Source: Diphasiastrum complanatum
Lineage: Eukaryota; Streptophyta; Lycopodiopsida; Lycopodiales; Lycopodiaceae
DNA length: 64,000 nucleotides
NCBI GenBank assembly: GCA_029204225.1
Contig: CM055111.1
Coordinates: forward strand, 5,157,403 to 5,221,402
Direction: 5' to 3'
Positions within the stretch are counted from its first letter, which is position 1. Each line of letters starts with the position of its first letter. The notes beneath the pieces are model-generated. The model worked only from the letters and a program-made list of their open reading frames with translations. It searched no databases and was not told the origin of the DNA. Both the position numbers and the translations under genes were made by a program. Positions 21,648 through 32,442 of the stretch are shown piece after piece.

Positions 21648-23897
21648 TGGTATAAGTGCTAGAAGAAAATTTTTGAGATAGTTTCTTTGTGATTTTTCTT
21701 GAAAACATTTTTTGTTGTTCAAAAGAGTGCTTTGTGCATTGAAATAGGTTGAAAAAGAAGATGAGGTCATTTCTACATGGCAACCTCAATTGGAGACATG
21801 TTGGAAGCCAATGATAGGCTTACCTCAAGTAGCTATTAATTGTGGAAAGTGAGGATCGAATCACCTTGAGAAGAATGATGTTCTGAATATTGTTGGAGGT
21901 CTGGAGAAGGGACTAGCAACACAACAAGATCAAATGAGGTATGATAAGAGGGCCAAAAGGGCTCTACACATTATCAAGATGAATGTTACCAATGAGCTTC
22001 TCAAGGAAGTTGGTAAGTGTACTGCATCTAAGGATGCTTGGGATTCATTGAAGAAGCTTTATGAATCCAAGTCTACTTCTAGAGTGCTGACTATAAGAAG
22101 GCAAATCTTTTCTTGTTTGCAAAAGAATGAAGAAAGTCCAAGTACTGTTGTTTTGAGAATGAAAGCATTGAATGATGAGTTGGCTTGCATAGATGAAAGC
22201 ATTAAGGAGAACTTATTCAAGTGCTTCTTAATGGCATGTTGGATGCTCATGCTAACGTTGTTCAAAGTATTGCTATTCAAAAGACTTTGCCAAGTTTTAT
22301 GGATCTTCAAGAGATCTTGATCAATGAGGAATATAGGCTTCAATTAAGAGGTGGATCTACATCGACACTTCAAGAGGAGGCTATGTTCACAAAGGGCAAA
22401 ACCAAAAGTAAGTGGTCTAAAGGGCAAGATCAAGTGGATGCTTCTTCAAGTGGCAAAAAGAAGGATAGATCAAAACTCAAGTGCTTCTATTGTGGCATCA
22501 AAGGACACTTTTCAAGTGAGTGCTACAAGAAGAAGAGAGATCAAGGAGACAAGCAAGGTAATATTACTCTTGATGAGGATGGTTTGGATGTTCAAGATGC
22601 AAATGATGATGCTTTTGTGATGTGTTCATGTATGCTTGCTAATGAAGGAGATCTAGATCCTTGGTGGATTGATAGTGGAGCAAGTTCACACATGACTTTT
22701 CACAAAGAGTACTTTGCTTCTTTGTTGGCATATGGAGATGACAAGAGGGTGATTTACACGGCCAATGATGGTGAGTGTGCAATCAAAGGGATTGGCACAA
22801 TTCCTATTTCTCTCTCTACAAATAAGAATGTTCATTTGGAGTATGTCTTGTTTATTCCATCTATTACCAAGAATTTGCTTAGTGTGAGTCAAATGCTAAG
22901 TAAAGGCCTCAAGTTGAGTTTGATGGAGATGCCTGTATGATCAAAAGGAAGAATGTCTTGGTTGGAAAAGGTAAAAGACAAGGGAAGTTGTTCAAAATAG
23001 ATGCTTGTGTTATTGCTAACCAAGTTGGATGTGTTGCAAGAGAGCAAATACCTATTCAAGAGGTTTGGCATAAAAGGATGGGACACCTCAACTTCAAGTT
23101 ATTGGAGGTACTGGCTAGAAATAAGGTTGTGATAGGTCTGCCAAGTTCCTTAAGTGGCATCAAACATGTTTGTGAGTCTTGTGATTTGTCTAAGTCACAT
23201 AGACTACCTTATACTAGATATACATCTAGATCTACAAAGCCTCTTCAACTTGTACATTGGGATATTCATGGATTTACTACAATTAGCAATAGTGGAGCTA
23301 AGATGTATGTAACATTCATTGATGATTTTAGTATATTTTGTTGGATCTATCTACTAAAGAGCAAGGATGAAGTGTATGATGTCTTTATGAAGTTCAAGAA
23401 TGCAAGGGAGAATCAATTTTCCACAAGGATCAAGTGCTTAAGGAGTGACAATGGTGGTGAGTACATATCTACCAAGATCAAGGCCTTTTGTGATGAGCAT
23501 GGGATCAAGAGGGAGTATACAACATCAAGGTCCCCACAACAAAATGGAGTGGCTGAAAGGAAGAAAAGGACTTTATGTGAAAGTGCCAAAGCCATGAGGT
23601 TATGTGCTAACCTTGACAAACCATTTTGGGATCAAGCTTTGTTGTGTGCCAATTTCTTGTGCAATAGGTGGCCGAGTGCTATTTTTGGACCTTTTGAGAT
23701 GCTATGCAAGAGGAGGCCAAGTGTCAACTTTCTAAGAACCTTTAGATTCACATGCTATGTCAACATTACTCTTGATGATAGGACCAAGGAGGATCCATCT
23801 TCAAGAAGAGATATTTTTGTTGGATCTAGTGAGGTGAGTAAAGCCTACAAGGTTTACATTCCTTCTACTAACAAAGTGATTGTTGGTGGAGATGTGG
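21648..23897 (+). pseudogene. Copia family X gag-protease-integrase, plus strand
   Basis: Primer site TGGTATAAGTGC at 21648; gag ATG at 21777. Gag (NHLEKNDVLNIVGGLEKG, DAWDSLKKLYESKSTSRVL), CCHC knuckle CFYCGIKGHFSSEC (about 22482), protease WWIDSGASSHMT (about 22660), GAG-pre-integrase WHKRMGHLNFKLL with CESC, integrase FIDDFSIFCW, LRSDNGGEY and QQNGVAERK. A TAA stop in the SSYxLWK motif plus frameshifts near 21865, 22215 and 22918 kill it. The integrase tail (NITLDDRTKEDPSSRR) is nearly identical to the minus-strand X copies. At about 23897 it switches to a different copia. Confidence 0.9.
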
Positions 23898-24876
23898 AGA
23901 GTACAATTAAGGAGTACTGCCAAAGCCAAGGCATTGAGTAGCAATTTATCACTCCTTATTTTCCTCAGTCAAATGGCTTGGCCAAGAGGAAGAATCATAC
24001 CCTGGTTGAATCAGCTAAATGTATGTTGGCGCATGCATCACTGCCCAAGAGCTTCTGGGCCGAAGCTGTATCCATAGCAAAACAAGATCGCAAGGCCATC
24101 CTGATTGGTTATGCCTTTCTTTCACACGGCCTTTTTTTCAGGGGCCCTAGTACTTCATTTGACAACACATACAAGATGTACCATCCTAATACTCAACAAA
24201 TCTTGTTCAGCCAGGATACAGTCTTCATCGAGGATCAGTTCATCGATATCAAAGGCAAAGGCATCGTTTTAGGAGAACCTTTAATGACTGCCATTAACAT
24301 GTCAATCCGAGCTTCAGGTTCAAGCGTGTCCATCGTCGATCTACTACTTGACAGTGAGTCAGATGAAGATGTTGCTGCTGCCAAGCAACAAGTCCCAAGA
24401 ATGGTTCATCAGTCAATTCTTCCAAGAAGATCAAGCCGAGTGCGCACAAGGTATACTCTTGAGTCTGCCTGTCTTTTGATATGAGAATTGACGACAGTCG
24501 AAGAGGCACTTATCCAACCAGACTATGATCTCTGGAGATAAGCCATGGATAGAGAGTACTCCTCTCTGATCATTAGTCAAAGCTCCTGCTAGCTGCAATA
24601 TCATCGAGAATTAGTATAACCCTATAAGCATATTCTGTGATAATCAGAGTGCTATTGCCTTATCAACCAGTCCTAGATTTCACTCTAGGAATAAGCACAT
24701 TGAGATCTGATATCACTATATTAGGGGCAAGGTTCTCAACAAGGAGATAAGCTTAATGTACTGTAAAATGCAGGACATGGTGGTAGATATATTTACAAAG
24801 GCATGAAGTGTTAATGCACACAACAAGTTTTGTGCATTGCTTAGTCTGAAGATCAAGGCATTCACGGATCTAGACT
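23898..24876 (+). pseudogene. Second copia: integrase C-part, linker and RNase H tail
   Basis: From STIKEYCQSQGIE onward the reading frame belongs to another copia integrase: after a stop, FITPYFPQSNGLAKRKNHTL (24000 area), SAKCMLAHASLPKSFWAEAV, then AYKMYHPNTQQ-like NTYKMYHPNTQQILFSQDTV and the basic linker LPRRSSRVRTRYTLES. The frame stops at 24484. RT is almost wholly deleted; 24620-24810 holds the RNase H tail (FCDNQSAIALSTSPRFHSRNKHIEI, DIFTKA). Confidence 0.8.
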
Positions 24877-24884
24877 AAGAGGGG
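24877..24884 (+). other. Polypurine tract of the second copia
   Basis: AAGAGGGG directly before the LTR start TGTCGAATTTATTTCC at 24885, the usual place for the plus-strand primer of an LTR retrotransposon. Confidence 0.7.
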
Positions 24885-25560
24885 TGTCGAATTTATTTCC
24901 TCTACTCTCCTGAATCCTATATTAATATGCCTCCATTCATGCTGCTGTATTTTTACTTGTGTTGTCCCCCAGTCTGCATATTTGAAATGTTTGTCGCAAC
25001 AGTTTGCATTTTTACTCGCAATTTTTACAGGCAAATAATGCAACAGTTGCACAATCTCCATATTTACATGTAAAATTAGACAAGCAAAAAATGTGACAGT
25101 TGCACAGTCTGCATATTTACATGTAAACTTAGATAGATGAAAAATGTGACAATTCTCACTTAAAAGGGGCAAAGGTTGCCTTCAAGCAAGGACAAGGCCA
25201 AAAGCCAAAGAGTGTCACGTTTTTTGCATTTTCAAATGCATGCAATCTAAGCGGAAACTTGATGTCGCAACCTCCTCATGCTCACCCCACGCACTGTGCA
25301 AACAAATTTGACAACAACAGCAACCACCCACGATCTCCTACAGACAGCACAACTACTTTTGTACCTTCTCCATCTACACACCTGTAAAATTTGTGTATAT
25401 ATATAGTGAATACCATTTCAGTATTCACACAACAAGGCATGATTTGTAACAAGTGAGACAAACATTGTAGATGCTTTCACGCATTGATTCTTTTTTTCAA
25501 ACAAATTGTCAGTAATAGATTCATAACCTTCACAAATTGTGATTAGCCTTGTGAAGCATG
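24885..25560 (+). repeat. 3' LTR of the second copia, LTR3
   Basis: Starts TGTCGAATTTATTTCCTCTA. It contains three roughly 60-bp subrepeats around ATATTTACATGTAAA (24960-25145) and a TATA-like GTGTATATATATAG at about 25392. Parts of it are present inverted at 6681-7010 and 16781-17110. The 3' end is approximate because no partner LTR or target duplication is visible. Confidence 0.65.
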
Positions 25561-25971
25561 CGGTTACGTCCGCTATTGTTTTGTGCTCACCTGCATTATT
25601 GACCTGTATATTTTCACTATACTTAATCTGATTATAGCCCTATTTGGTTTTGCATTCAGATTCATGTGAATACTACAATGCTTTTTTATGTTATGTTTGG
25701 CCATCTGATTGATTTGTCTGGTTGTTTGCTCATCACTTCCACTACCAGAGCACATTAAAAGCTCTAAAATTATTATGTTCTTGTGTTCGCCTACTAAGTC
25801 ACCAGTAGTGCACGCACCGAGAGAATTGAACAGATTGATCCTCTCATTCCTCCGATGCCTACTGTTTTCTCACCTCCAAAAACCTACCTTCCATCCACCT
25901 CCACTATTTCCACATGCTCAAACGACACTCATGGTGGATCTATTGTTGTACACCAGCATTGGTACCAGAAA
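25561..25971 (+). other. Non-coding block ending in a degenerate primer site
   Basis: No coding frame stands out. At its end TGGTACCAGAAA (25960-25971) follows ...ACCAGCA and resembles the copia primer site TGGTATCAGAGC at 9 of 12 bases, so the block could be the end of an LTR whose internal region starts at about 25972. This is a guess resting on one short motif. Confidence 0.3.
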
Positions 25972-26013
25972 ATCTATGTGGTACTTGATTCTGAATAGTC
26001 GGCCCTCTTTTTT

Positions 26014-26457
26014 ATGAAATATCCGGAGGTTACGACAAGAGACGACTATAAATTGTCAAGCAAGGTCGAGGACCTCTTAAAGTTGACACCGGCCAACCTC
26101 GTTGCCCTTCTACATCCTCAACCAGAATGGCGGAAGGCGATGCTCATGCGCAGCCCCGAGCTTATCAACGAATATCTCACCGGAACTAAGGGCAGATCCA
26201 CCAGCGTACCATCCAATGCCCACACAAAGAGCATGATTTTGAAGACTCCAAGTGTCGAGGTGGCCTACAATTGGCCAGTATCAAAATCAGTGCACGGTTG
26301 GAAAACGACAGTCGATTTTATCAGAATCCTCAACCAGTTCCCGAACAACGCAACTAGCTCTCCAAATCCTATTGTATTGGAAGCCTACTACAATGTGGAG
26401 GCCCTTACTACCGCCGCCAAAGTGGATACTGTCATGCCCATGATTGGTCTCGGGTAG
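26014..26457 (+). CDS. Unrecognised 147-codon ORF, cut at its 3' end by an LTR
   Basis: ATG at 26014, TAG at 26457. The protein starts MKYPEVTTRDDYKLSSKVED and contains LLKLTPANLVALLHPQPEW, SPELINEYLTGTKGRS and YNWPVSKSVHGWKTTVDFIR. I do not recognise the family. No knuckle, transmembrane segment or signal peptide is visible. Its codons are richer in G/C at third positions than the surrounding transposon debris. The last nine codons (from 26430) belong to the inserted LTR1, so the true C-terminus is lost. It may be a transposon gag, a captured gene fragment or an old viral relic. Confidence 0.45.
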   Translation: MKYPEVTTRDDYKLSSKVEDLLKLTPANLVALLHPQPEWRKAMLMRSPELINEYLTGTKGRSTSVPSNAHTKSMILKTPSVEVAYNWPVSKSVHGWKTTVDFIRILNQFPNNATSSPNPIVLEAYYNVEALTTAAKVDTVMPMIGLG

Positions 26458-27168
26458 CGTGTCCACGCTAGGGACCGGTAAACCAACAACTCGTAAGTTA
26501 ATTGTGACTATAAGGGAATTGGGGCCCTTATGTGCAGATGGTCATAATTAATGGTTGTAGGCCTAAATACTTGATGGTGGATTTGTTTATCAATGAGTCA
26601 TTGGAAAACTAGATGACGTGGCCCAGATAGGCTACAGAGTTGTCCAGTGAGGTGTCACAGTGCACTATTGGTGGTGCATGGGCCTTGGATGGTATAAGTA
26701 TACCTGCTAGGCTCTCACTAGTGTATGCTTAATAGCATCACCGTTGGTAGGATGCTGCTGGTGTGATGCCTCATTCCTCTTTGAGTGATTGATTTATAGC
26801 TTGGGGGCTAGATCCGTTTGATCTAGGTTTGGTTGGGTTGGTTTGTCCAATCATCAACAACTACCGGGGTCTAATCACCAAAAAAAAATTCTATTTTTAA
26901 GCCCAAGCTGTTTTGAATTAATGGCCTATAATTGTCTAAAATGATTTTGCATTTGGTTGTTTCGGTTCTTTTAGCTTTTATAAAGTTCCGTAATAGTCTC
27001 ACCCAAGGTTTGTTATAAAATCAGGGGGTCCATCATTTTTAGGTTATGCCGGAAAAATTTCCAAGAAGACAGAAAAACTATCTCCCGTATAAGAACTTTA
27101 CACATAACCATTTGCTTTTCTTAGCCGAAAAAACTGGTTCAGTTGAGAATCATTACGGGTATAATTTC
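26430..27168 (+). repeat. Chromovirus LTR1, inverted relative to the left copy
   Basis: Begins TGTCATGCCCATGATTGG and is the reverse complement of 529-1263 with point differences. No polypurine tract or pol precedes it. Instead it interrupts the ORF at 26014, so it behaves as a solo or truncated LTR. GGTATAAGTATACC near 26690 could be its TATA region. Its true end is uncertain. Confidence 0.7.
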
Positions 27169-27521
27169 TTTTAATAAAGCAATGTCCAAACAACGTAGTT
27201 TTTATAGACCATAACGTGCTTATTAAAACTATACCAATGAATTTTTCAAATGGTACCTAAGTCATAACACTAATAATTTGAAGAAGACTCCAGCATAAAC
27301 CTGTAAGTCAGATTGAACTGCCTTGCGAATCCTGTAAAAACCACCAACACTCTCAACCAGCGATTAGTCTTTTTTGTGCTTCTTTTCCTACTTTTTCTCT
27401 GATTCAAGCCAAAACTGGCTCAATAAAAAGCAAAAGACAGCCAACAAAACCACCGAGACATTTAAATATTTTCTAAATCTAATACAATTAACCGTGTCAG
27501 AAGTGCTACTTCTGAGTTAGT
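27169..27521. other. Segment present only in the right arm of the inverted repeat
   Basis: AT-rich and non-coding. Together with 27522-27950 it makes up the 782 bp missing between LTR1 and LTR2 in the left arm (529-532). I see nothing recognisable in it; it may include the end of LTR1. Confidence 0.4.
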
Positions 27522-28629
27522 TGTTGGAAATCAACAATATAATCTTAGTTATGGATTATTGTTGAGATGTATTGCTTATAAGTCACAATGTTTATGAGTC
27601 ATTTTGGATTCATTTACAGATGTGTGTGCATAGAATACACAAGAACTTTTTGGCCTTATCTTTTTCCATTTGAAATTGATGAAATGCTATCCTGGAAAGA
27701 CTCAAGAGAGTTGGATAGTTGTGGGTTGCCAAAAGTTAGAACTTCACGTAATGAGGTTCCGGTAAATCTTAAGTTATTCTAGATTAGAACTTAAGAGGAA
27801 AATCTAGACGTATTCTAGATTAAGGCCCTAACTTTGAAATGACAATGTGTGCCATGTCTAAAGTAAGGGCGTTTTTGGAATTACAATCCTTTTATAGACA
27901 CCGTGTGTGAGTTAGAAAAGTTTGGAACTTTCCAAATGGAAAGGACTTTCAGGAACAACTCATGTGTCTTTTAAGAATTGTAATGCACTATGAAGAGTTG
28001 GGATTGGTAAATCATAACTTGGATTCTAGGAATTACCTAATCCATAGGAGAGGATAGTATTCATACCCCCTGGATGAATAAACAGGTTAGTGGAATTTTG
28101 GTATGATTGATCACCTTACCAAATCGACTATGTCTATTCGGGTATAGACCAAATAGTCATAGAGTGTTTGTTTAGGCTTTACAGTATCAAAGTGACATTT
28201 TGAACATTCGGAATTCGAAGTTCACTGGTCGCTTTTGGTCAGGCCGTATTTGCTAAACTAGAGATGACTCTAAGTTTAAAAGTTCTTCTGATCATTGGTG
28301 GTTGCCTATGTGAGGATATCACGTTCTTTTATTGAGTATAGGACAAGAGTCCGATGAATTATGATTGACGAATCATAGTTCAAGTTTGTTATACTTGATC
28401 AGTTAAAAGAAGGATTACCTACAAGATCAGAAGATCAGTTAAGATATCTATTTCATATTTTCATAGCATTCTCCTCGAAGAGGTAATCACCTTGATAGAG
28501 ATTGAGTTATAGTAAGCATTTGGCTACCGGTTATAGCATGTGCGTGCTTATGTATAGTTTTCACCTAGTGTCACCTATTGCAGTAGAGACTCAGGCGTTC
28601 AAAGTTTAGAAAGTAGCGGATTTCCTACA
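27522..28629 (+). repeat. Copia-type LTR with matching ends, LTR2
   Basis: Starts TGTTGGAAATC and ends GATTTCCTACA, inverted termini matching at 10 of 11 bases. The end is followed by TGATATGCAGAA (28630-28641), a degenerate copia primer site (9 of 12). That makes it a plausible 5' LTR of 1108 bp. CCTTTTATAGACACC at about 27887 is a possible promoter core. The inner part is repeated inverted at 1-532. A copia RT remnant follows at 28820. Confidence 0.65.
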
Positions 28630-28819
28630 TGATATGCAGAAAATGCTACAGATTGCAAGTGAGAATGTCTAGTGTCCCCAAGATGGGGACCAACTTTATG
28701 CAAGTCTGAAGTAGAGATGTCATTTTCTTGGAGGATCATATTTTCAATCACAAGGGAAAAGCTCTAGAAAAATTCGACCCAAGGGCCAAAAATTCAAAAT
28801 TCGATTCAAGGGTCACCTA

Positions 28820-28960
28820 GTGTGCAGAATTCATCAAGCTCTGTATGGTCTGAAACGGTCTCCAAGAGCCTAGTTTCAAAAGATTAATATATTTCTAATC
28901 GAGAATGGTTTCATCCCAAACTCGGTAGAATCAAATGTTTATTCTTACACTCTAGTGGTA
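28820..28960 (+). pseudogene. Copia RT fragment
   Basis: VCRIHQALYGLKRSPRA, a stop, then FQKINIFLIENGFIPNSVES and NVYSY. This matches the copia RT block that precedes the YVDD motif (LYGLKQAPRAWY). It is about 45 codons long and is the only coding trace behind LTR2, so that element has lost nearly all its interior. Confidence 0.75.
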
Positions 28961-28974
28961 ATAAGTGTGAGGGC

Positions 28975-29647
28975 ACTGGCATCCTACGTGTATATGCCCA
29001 ACCCAAGGAACTAACTGATTTATTTTGTAGAACTTGTAGAACTAGGAATAAGTGACTAGGGGCATAAAATAAATAAAAATGCCAGAGTCAAGTTAGAAGG
29101 TTGTAAGTTTGGAGGAACTCGCATGAATGATGTGAGGACCCTCTCACTCCAAAAGGAACTCACATGATTCATGTGACTCACCCTTCTCAATTTGAGACCA
29201 TTAGAGTTTACATGGAGGGATTGTATTAGGATCCTTGCCATCTAGAATTAGCCAATCAAAGATCAAGGGCAGGGAATCCCTCCAGAATGAAAAGACCCCT
29301 CTTGTAGTCGGTTACCATGTTCAACATGAAGAGGAAATTTCGCCAAAATAAGCTTAGAACATCCTTGCACCCTACACTCTCTTGTTTTTGTACTTGATGC
29401 TCATGTTCATTTGCTATTTCATTTCCATTGCTCATTTTTTGTGATCTTTAGAGAGCTGTGCCTCCACCATTTCTTCTTGTTTACTTGCTTGTGGTTAAGA
29501 TATGACAGGGGGTAAAGTAGGTGTGCTAGCTAGGAAGAATGTGGCAGTAAGCTAACTTCGCAAGGGAAGCACTATTCCTAGGGAACGATACTTTATGCGT
29601 GACACGTAGACTAGGCCGCAACAAAGTTTTGGCACCTAATGCATTCC
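28975..29647 (+). repeat. LTR-like block with degenerate tRNA-Asp primer site
   Basis: Its end (GGGAACGATACTTTATGCGT, GACACG..., AAAGTTTTGGCACC) parallels the end of the gypsy LTR at 31115-31220 (GGGAACGAACCTACGCGTGA, then ATTTTGGCGCC). TGGCACC at 29630 is a decayed form of the tRNA-Asp site. It is therefore probably a second, older LTR of the same gypsy group. No gene is seen from 29648 to 30112. Confidence 0.45.
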
Positions 29648-30112
29648 ATTATCGGCAATAAATGTGTCGATAGCCTTCTACTATAGCAAACACAGATAGG
29701 TGTTGTGGGACCATCACCTATTTACGTGGGAAATACTATTGGACACTTAGTGGGTCCCATCACTAAACTCTTGTATGGCTAGGCTTATCAAGTGGGTCCA
29801 CCTCAGTACATTGTATTGTTGGGAGATGTTCAATGACATAGTACAATTTTTGAATAGTTTTCCCAAGAAGAATTTGAGGACCCTACAAAGATCTATGATG
29901 ACCTCTTTGCATGTGAGATTGCACAAGACCCATCCATGCTAGATCAACTTAGATTTTCAAGACCTATCTAATGCACTTTGAATCAAGACAAGAACCACAT
30001 CAGAAGTTATGATCATTCAAAGACAATACATACACACCAAAAACTAAGTATTTTTCATTATGAGATACTCATGCAAGCATGTTGCTCTCAGGGAGATAGA
30101 GAAATTCAAATT

Positions 30113-31209
30113 GGTTCCCTCCAATTATTGAATGGATTCCCACTCTTTTTTAAATATGAATAGTTAGGGAGGTAGAAATGGACCAATAGGATTTTGAGGC
30201 CAAGGTCCTCCTCTCTACTATAAATAGTGCCAAATTTAAGTTTGGAAATCATGTTCAGATTTTCATTTCAATACAAGCAGATTGGTTCTCTTATGGAATG
30301 GACTTGTGAATGTCCTTGCTCTCTATCTCTTTTCCTCCATCTGTCATGCTTTTGTTGTATTTGCTAATTGTAGGATTTGAATGTTACTGGGATTGTCAAT
30401 TCTTATGTTTTTTATGAGAGAGAAATGGAGAGAGAGAAAGAGTAAGCTATTATCATTGCGTTGGAGGGTTTGCGGATCCCAAGGCAACCCTAACCCTAGT
30501 TAATAAATGAGAGAGATTTGGCACCCTGCGTGTGTAAGTCCAACCCGATGACCACATAGTTATTTGATTGATTAGTTAAAAGTCAATAAAAGGACTTCAG
30601 GCCTTTTGGCAAGACTTTTAATGTCGCAGGGCCTAAATGTCAAGTTAGTGATTAAAGTTGGGTTTCCCTCCAATTTTGATGGTTCCCACACTTTTTTTAT
30701 TTGAATAAAAAGAGAGGCAAGACTAGACCAATAGGATTCAGAGGCCATGGTCCTCCTCTCTACCATAAGAAGGGACCAACTCGAGTTGCTCCTCATGTTC
30801 ATTTCCTCATTTCAATAAAGCAAATTGGTTCTCTTCAGAAATGGATTGATAAATGTCCTTGCTTTCTATCACATTTCCTCCATCTCTCATGCCTATTTGG
30901 ATTTTGCTAGTTGTTGGATCTGAGTGCTATTGGGATTGTATGTTATTACACTTTTTATGAGAGAGAAAGGGAGAGAGAGAAAGAGTAAGCTATCTCTGTT
31001 GTGGATGTGTAGTGTTAAGGGATGTGTAGTGTTAGTGAATAGGGTTAATGGATGTAGAGTTAGATGTGAATCCTCCATTCATGTTGAAATCTAAACTAAA
31101 GTATCACTCTCATGGGAACGAACCTACGCGTGACAACTAACTCCGTCTCTTTGATGCAAGATTGACTAGATCTTGGATTCAGGTTAGGCAAGGAAAGAAA
31201 CCCACTACA
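30113..31209 (+). repeat. Gypsy 5' LTR region with a 340-bp direct repeat
   Basis: 30113-30450 and 30660-30993 are diverged direct repeats sharing CCCTCCAATT, CCAATAGGATT, GGTCCTCCTCTCTAC and GAGAGAGAAAGAGTAAGCTA. The first has TATAAATA at 30219-30226, the second the decayed ACCATAAG. This looks like a partial LTR standing before the functional LTR, which ends CACTACA at about 31209, just before the primer site. The LTR start is not fixed. Confidence 0.6.
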
Positions 31210-31213
31210 ATTT

Positions 31214-31231
31214 TGGCGCCGTTGCCGGGCA
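31214..31231 (+). other. tRNA-Asp primer binding site of the gypsy element
   Basis: TGGCGCCGTTGCCGGGCA matches the complement of the plant tRNA-Asp 3' end (TGGCGCCGTTGCCGGGGA) at 17 of 18 bases. This primer is used by the Athila/Tat side of plant Ty3/gypsy. It fixes the 5' LTR end and the element's plus orientation. Confidence 0.9.
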
Positions 31232-32442
31232 GCTACGCCAATTTTACAATTTGTAGCATGATTGTTGGATGGTTAGCTTGCATTAGGCATCTTGTCGTGG
31301 CATGAATAGTGTTAGATCTGCATTTTAGGGTTAGTTTGGAGTTGATTTTGCCTGATTTGAGTGGATTGGCTTGTTTGAAATCTAATCTGATTGTTAAACA
31401 GGAAAAGCTATTCAGATCACCAATCTTAAGATCCATTTGGATCTGAGATATCAGAGAAAATAACAAAAATCGATCAAATTTGCCAGATTTGGTCAAAAAA
31501 GAGGCAAAAAATGTCATCAGAGCTGATAACTTTTTACCCTCTTTAAAGAAACCTTCGCTGAGTTGCAGACACCTTCAATTTTGTTTATAGAACCTTCAGT
31601 TTGAAGGGCGAAGTTTAATTCTCAGCAGATTTTTAAAAACATCAAAAAATCATCAAAAAACACAAAAAAAAATCATCAAACCCTAAAAATACAGAAAAAG
31701 AACCTTCGCTCGATTCATTGTCCTTTGGTATAATTCAGATCTATCTACTGCCAGGTCAACGAAAAATAATACAAAAAATAGAAAGACTCTCAGAGGATCA
31801 GTTGTCATATTGCCATATCTTTGCCAAAAAAAAGTCACTATTTTGTAAAAATACCAGTATTACTCTTGATACTTCGCCAGAATCTTCGATGAGATTCCAG
31901 AACATGCTTTTATAGTAAAATTTTATTTTTGAGTTCGGCAAAGATTCTTCTTGATCAGATCACAGAAATTCTTGAATTCTACCCTCGCCAGACTATAGAA
32001 ACTATAATTTATTGTGTTAGAAACCTTCGTCCGATTTTCCATAGTTGTATATGTGTCAAATCCTTCACCTGAGAGGTTGGCAACGATTATTTTCCTAGAA
32101 ATTGCCAAAAAAAATGTTCAGAGAGTTTTTTTCCAAAATAGCATTGTTGAACCTTTGCCGAGCCAACCTTTGCCTAGTGAACCTTTGCCAGTCCTATTTT
32201 TAGTTTCTGATTTTCCAGATCAAGTCTTTGTCAAAATTTGGATCAAATCTGATATATTTTGATTTAGATTCTGAGAGATTTATCATTTTTGAGAAGTATC
32301 GATTGATCGAATTCTGAAAAGTTTTTCATCATATAGAATCAGATTCTTAAAAAGTGGAATAGATGTAGCAGATCTAATCTGAGATAGTTTTTTGAGAAAT
32401 CTAAATCCAATCTCATTATCTATTTGATCTAGATTTGTAAAG
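31232..32442 (+). other. Gypsy untranslated leader
   Basis: AT-rich leader between primer site and gag ATG. It has no coding frame. A loose motif (A)ACCTTCG/ACCTTTGCC recurs many times (31548-31590, 31700, 32022, 32150-32190). This suggests degenerate short repeats. Confidence 0.6.

Larger units (their letters stand above)
11459..21857. repeat. 10.4-kb tandem duplication, copy B
   Basis: Direct repeat of 868-11458 with the same mosaic order. By eye, corresponding proteins differ by a few residues per hundred (for example 2 of 110 in the RT segment at 15860-16192). The right end is where sequence unique to copy B starts: at 21858 the copia X gag simply continues. Confidence 0.9.
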
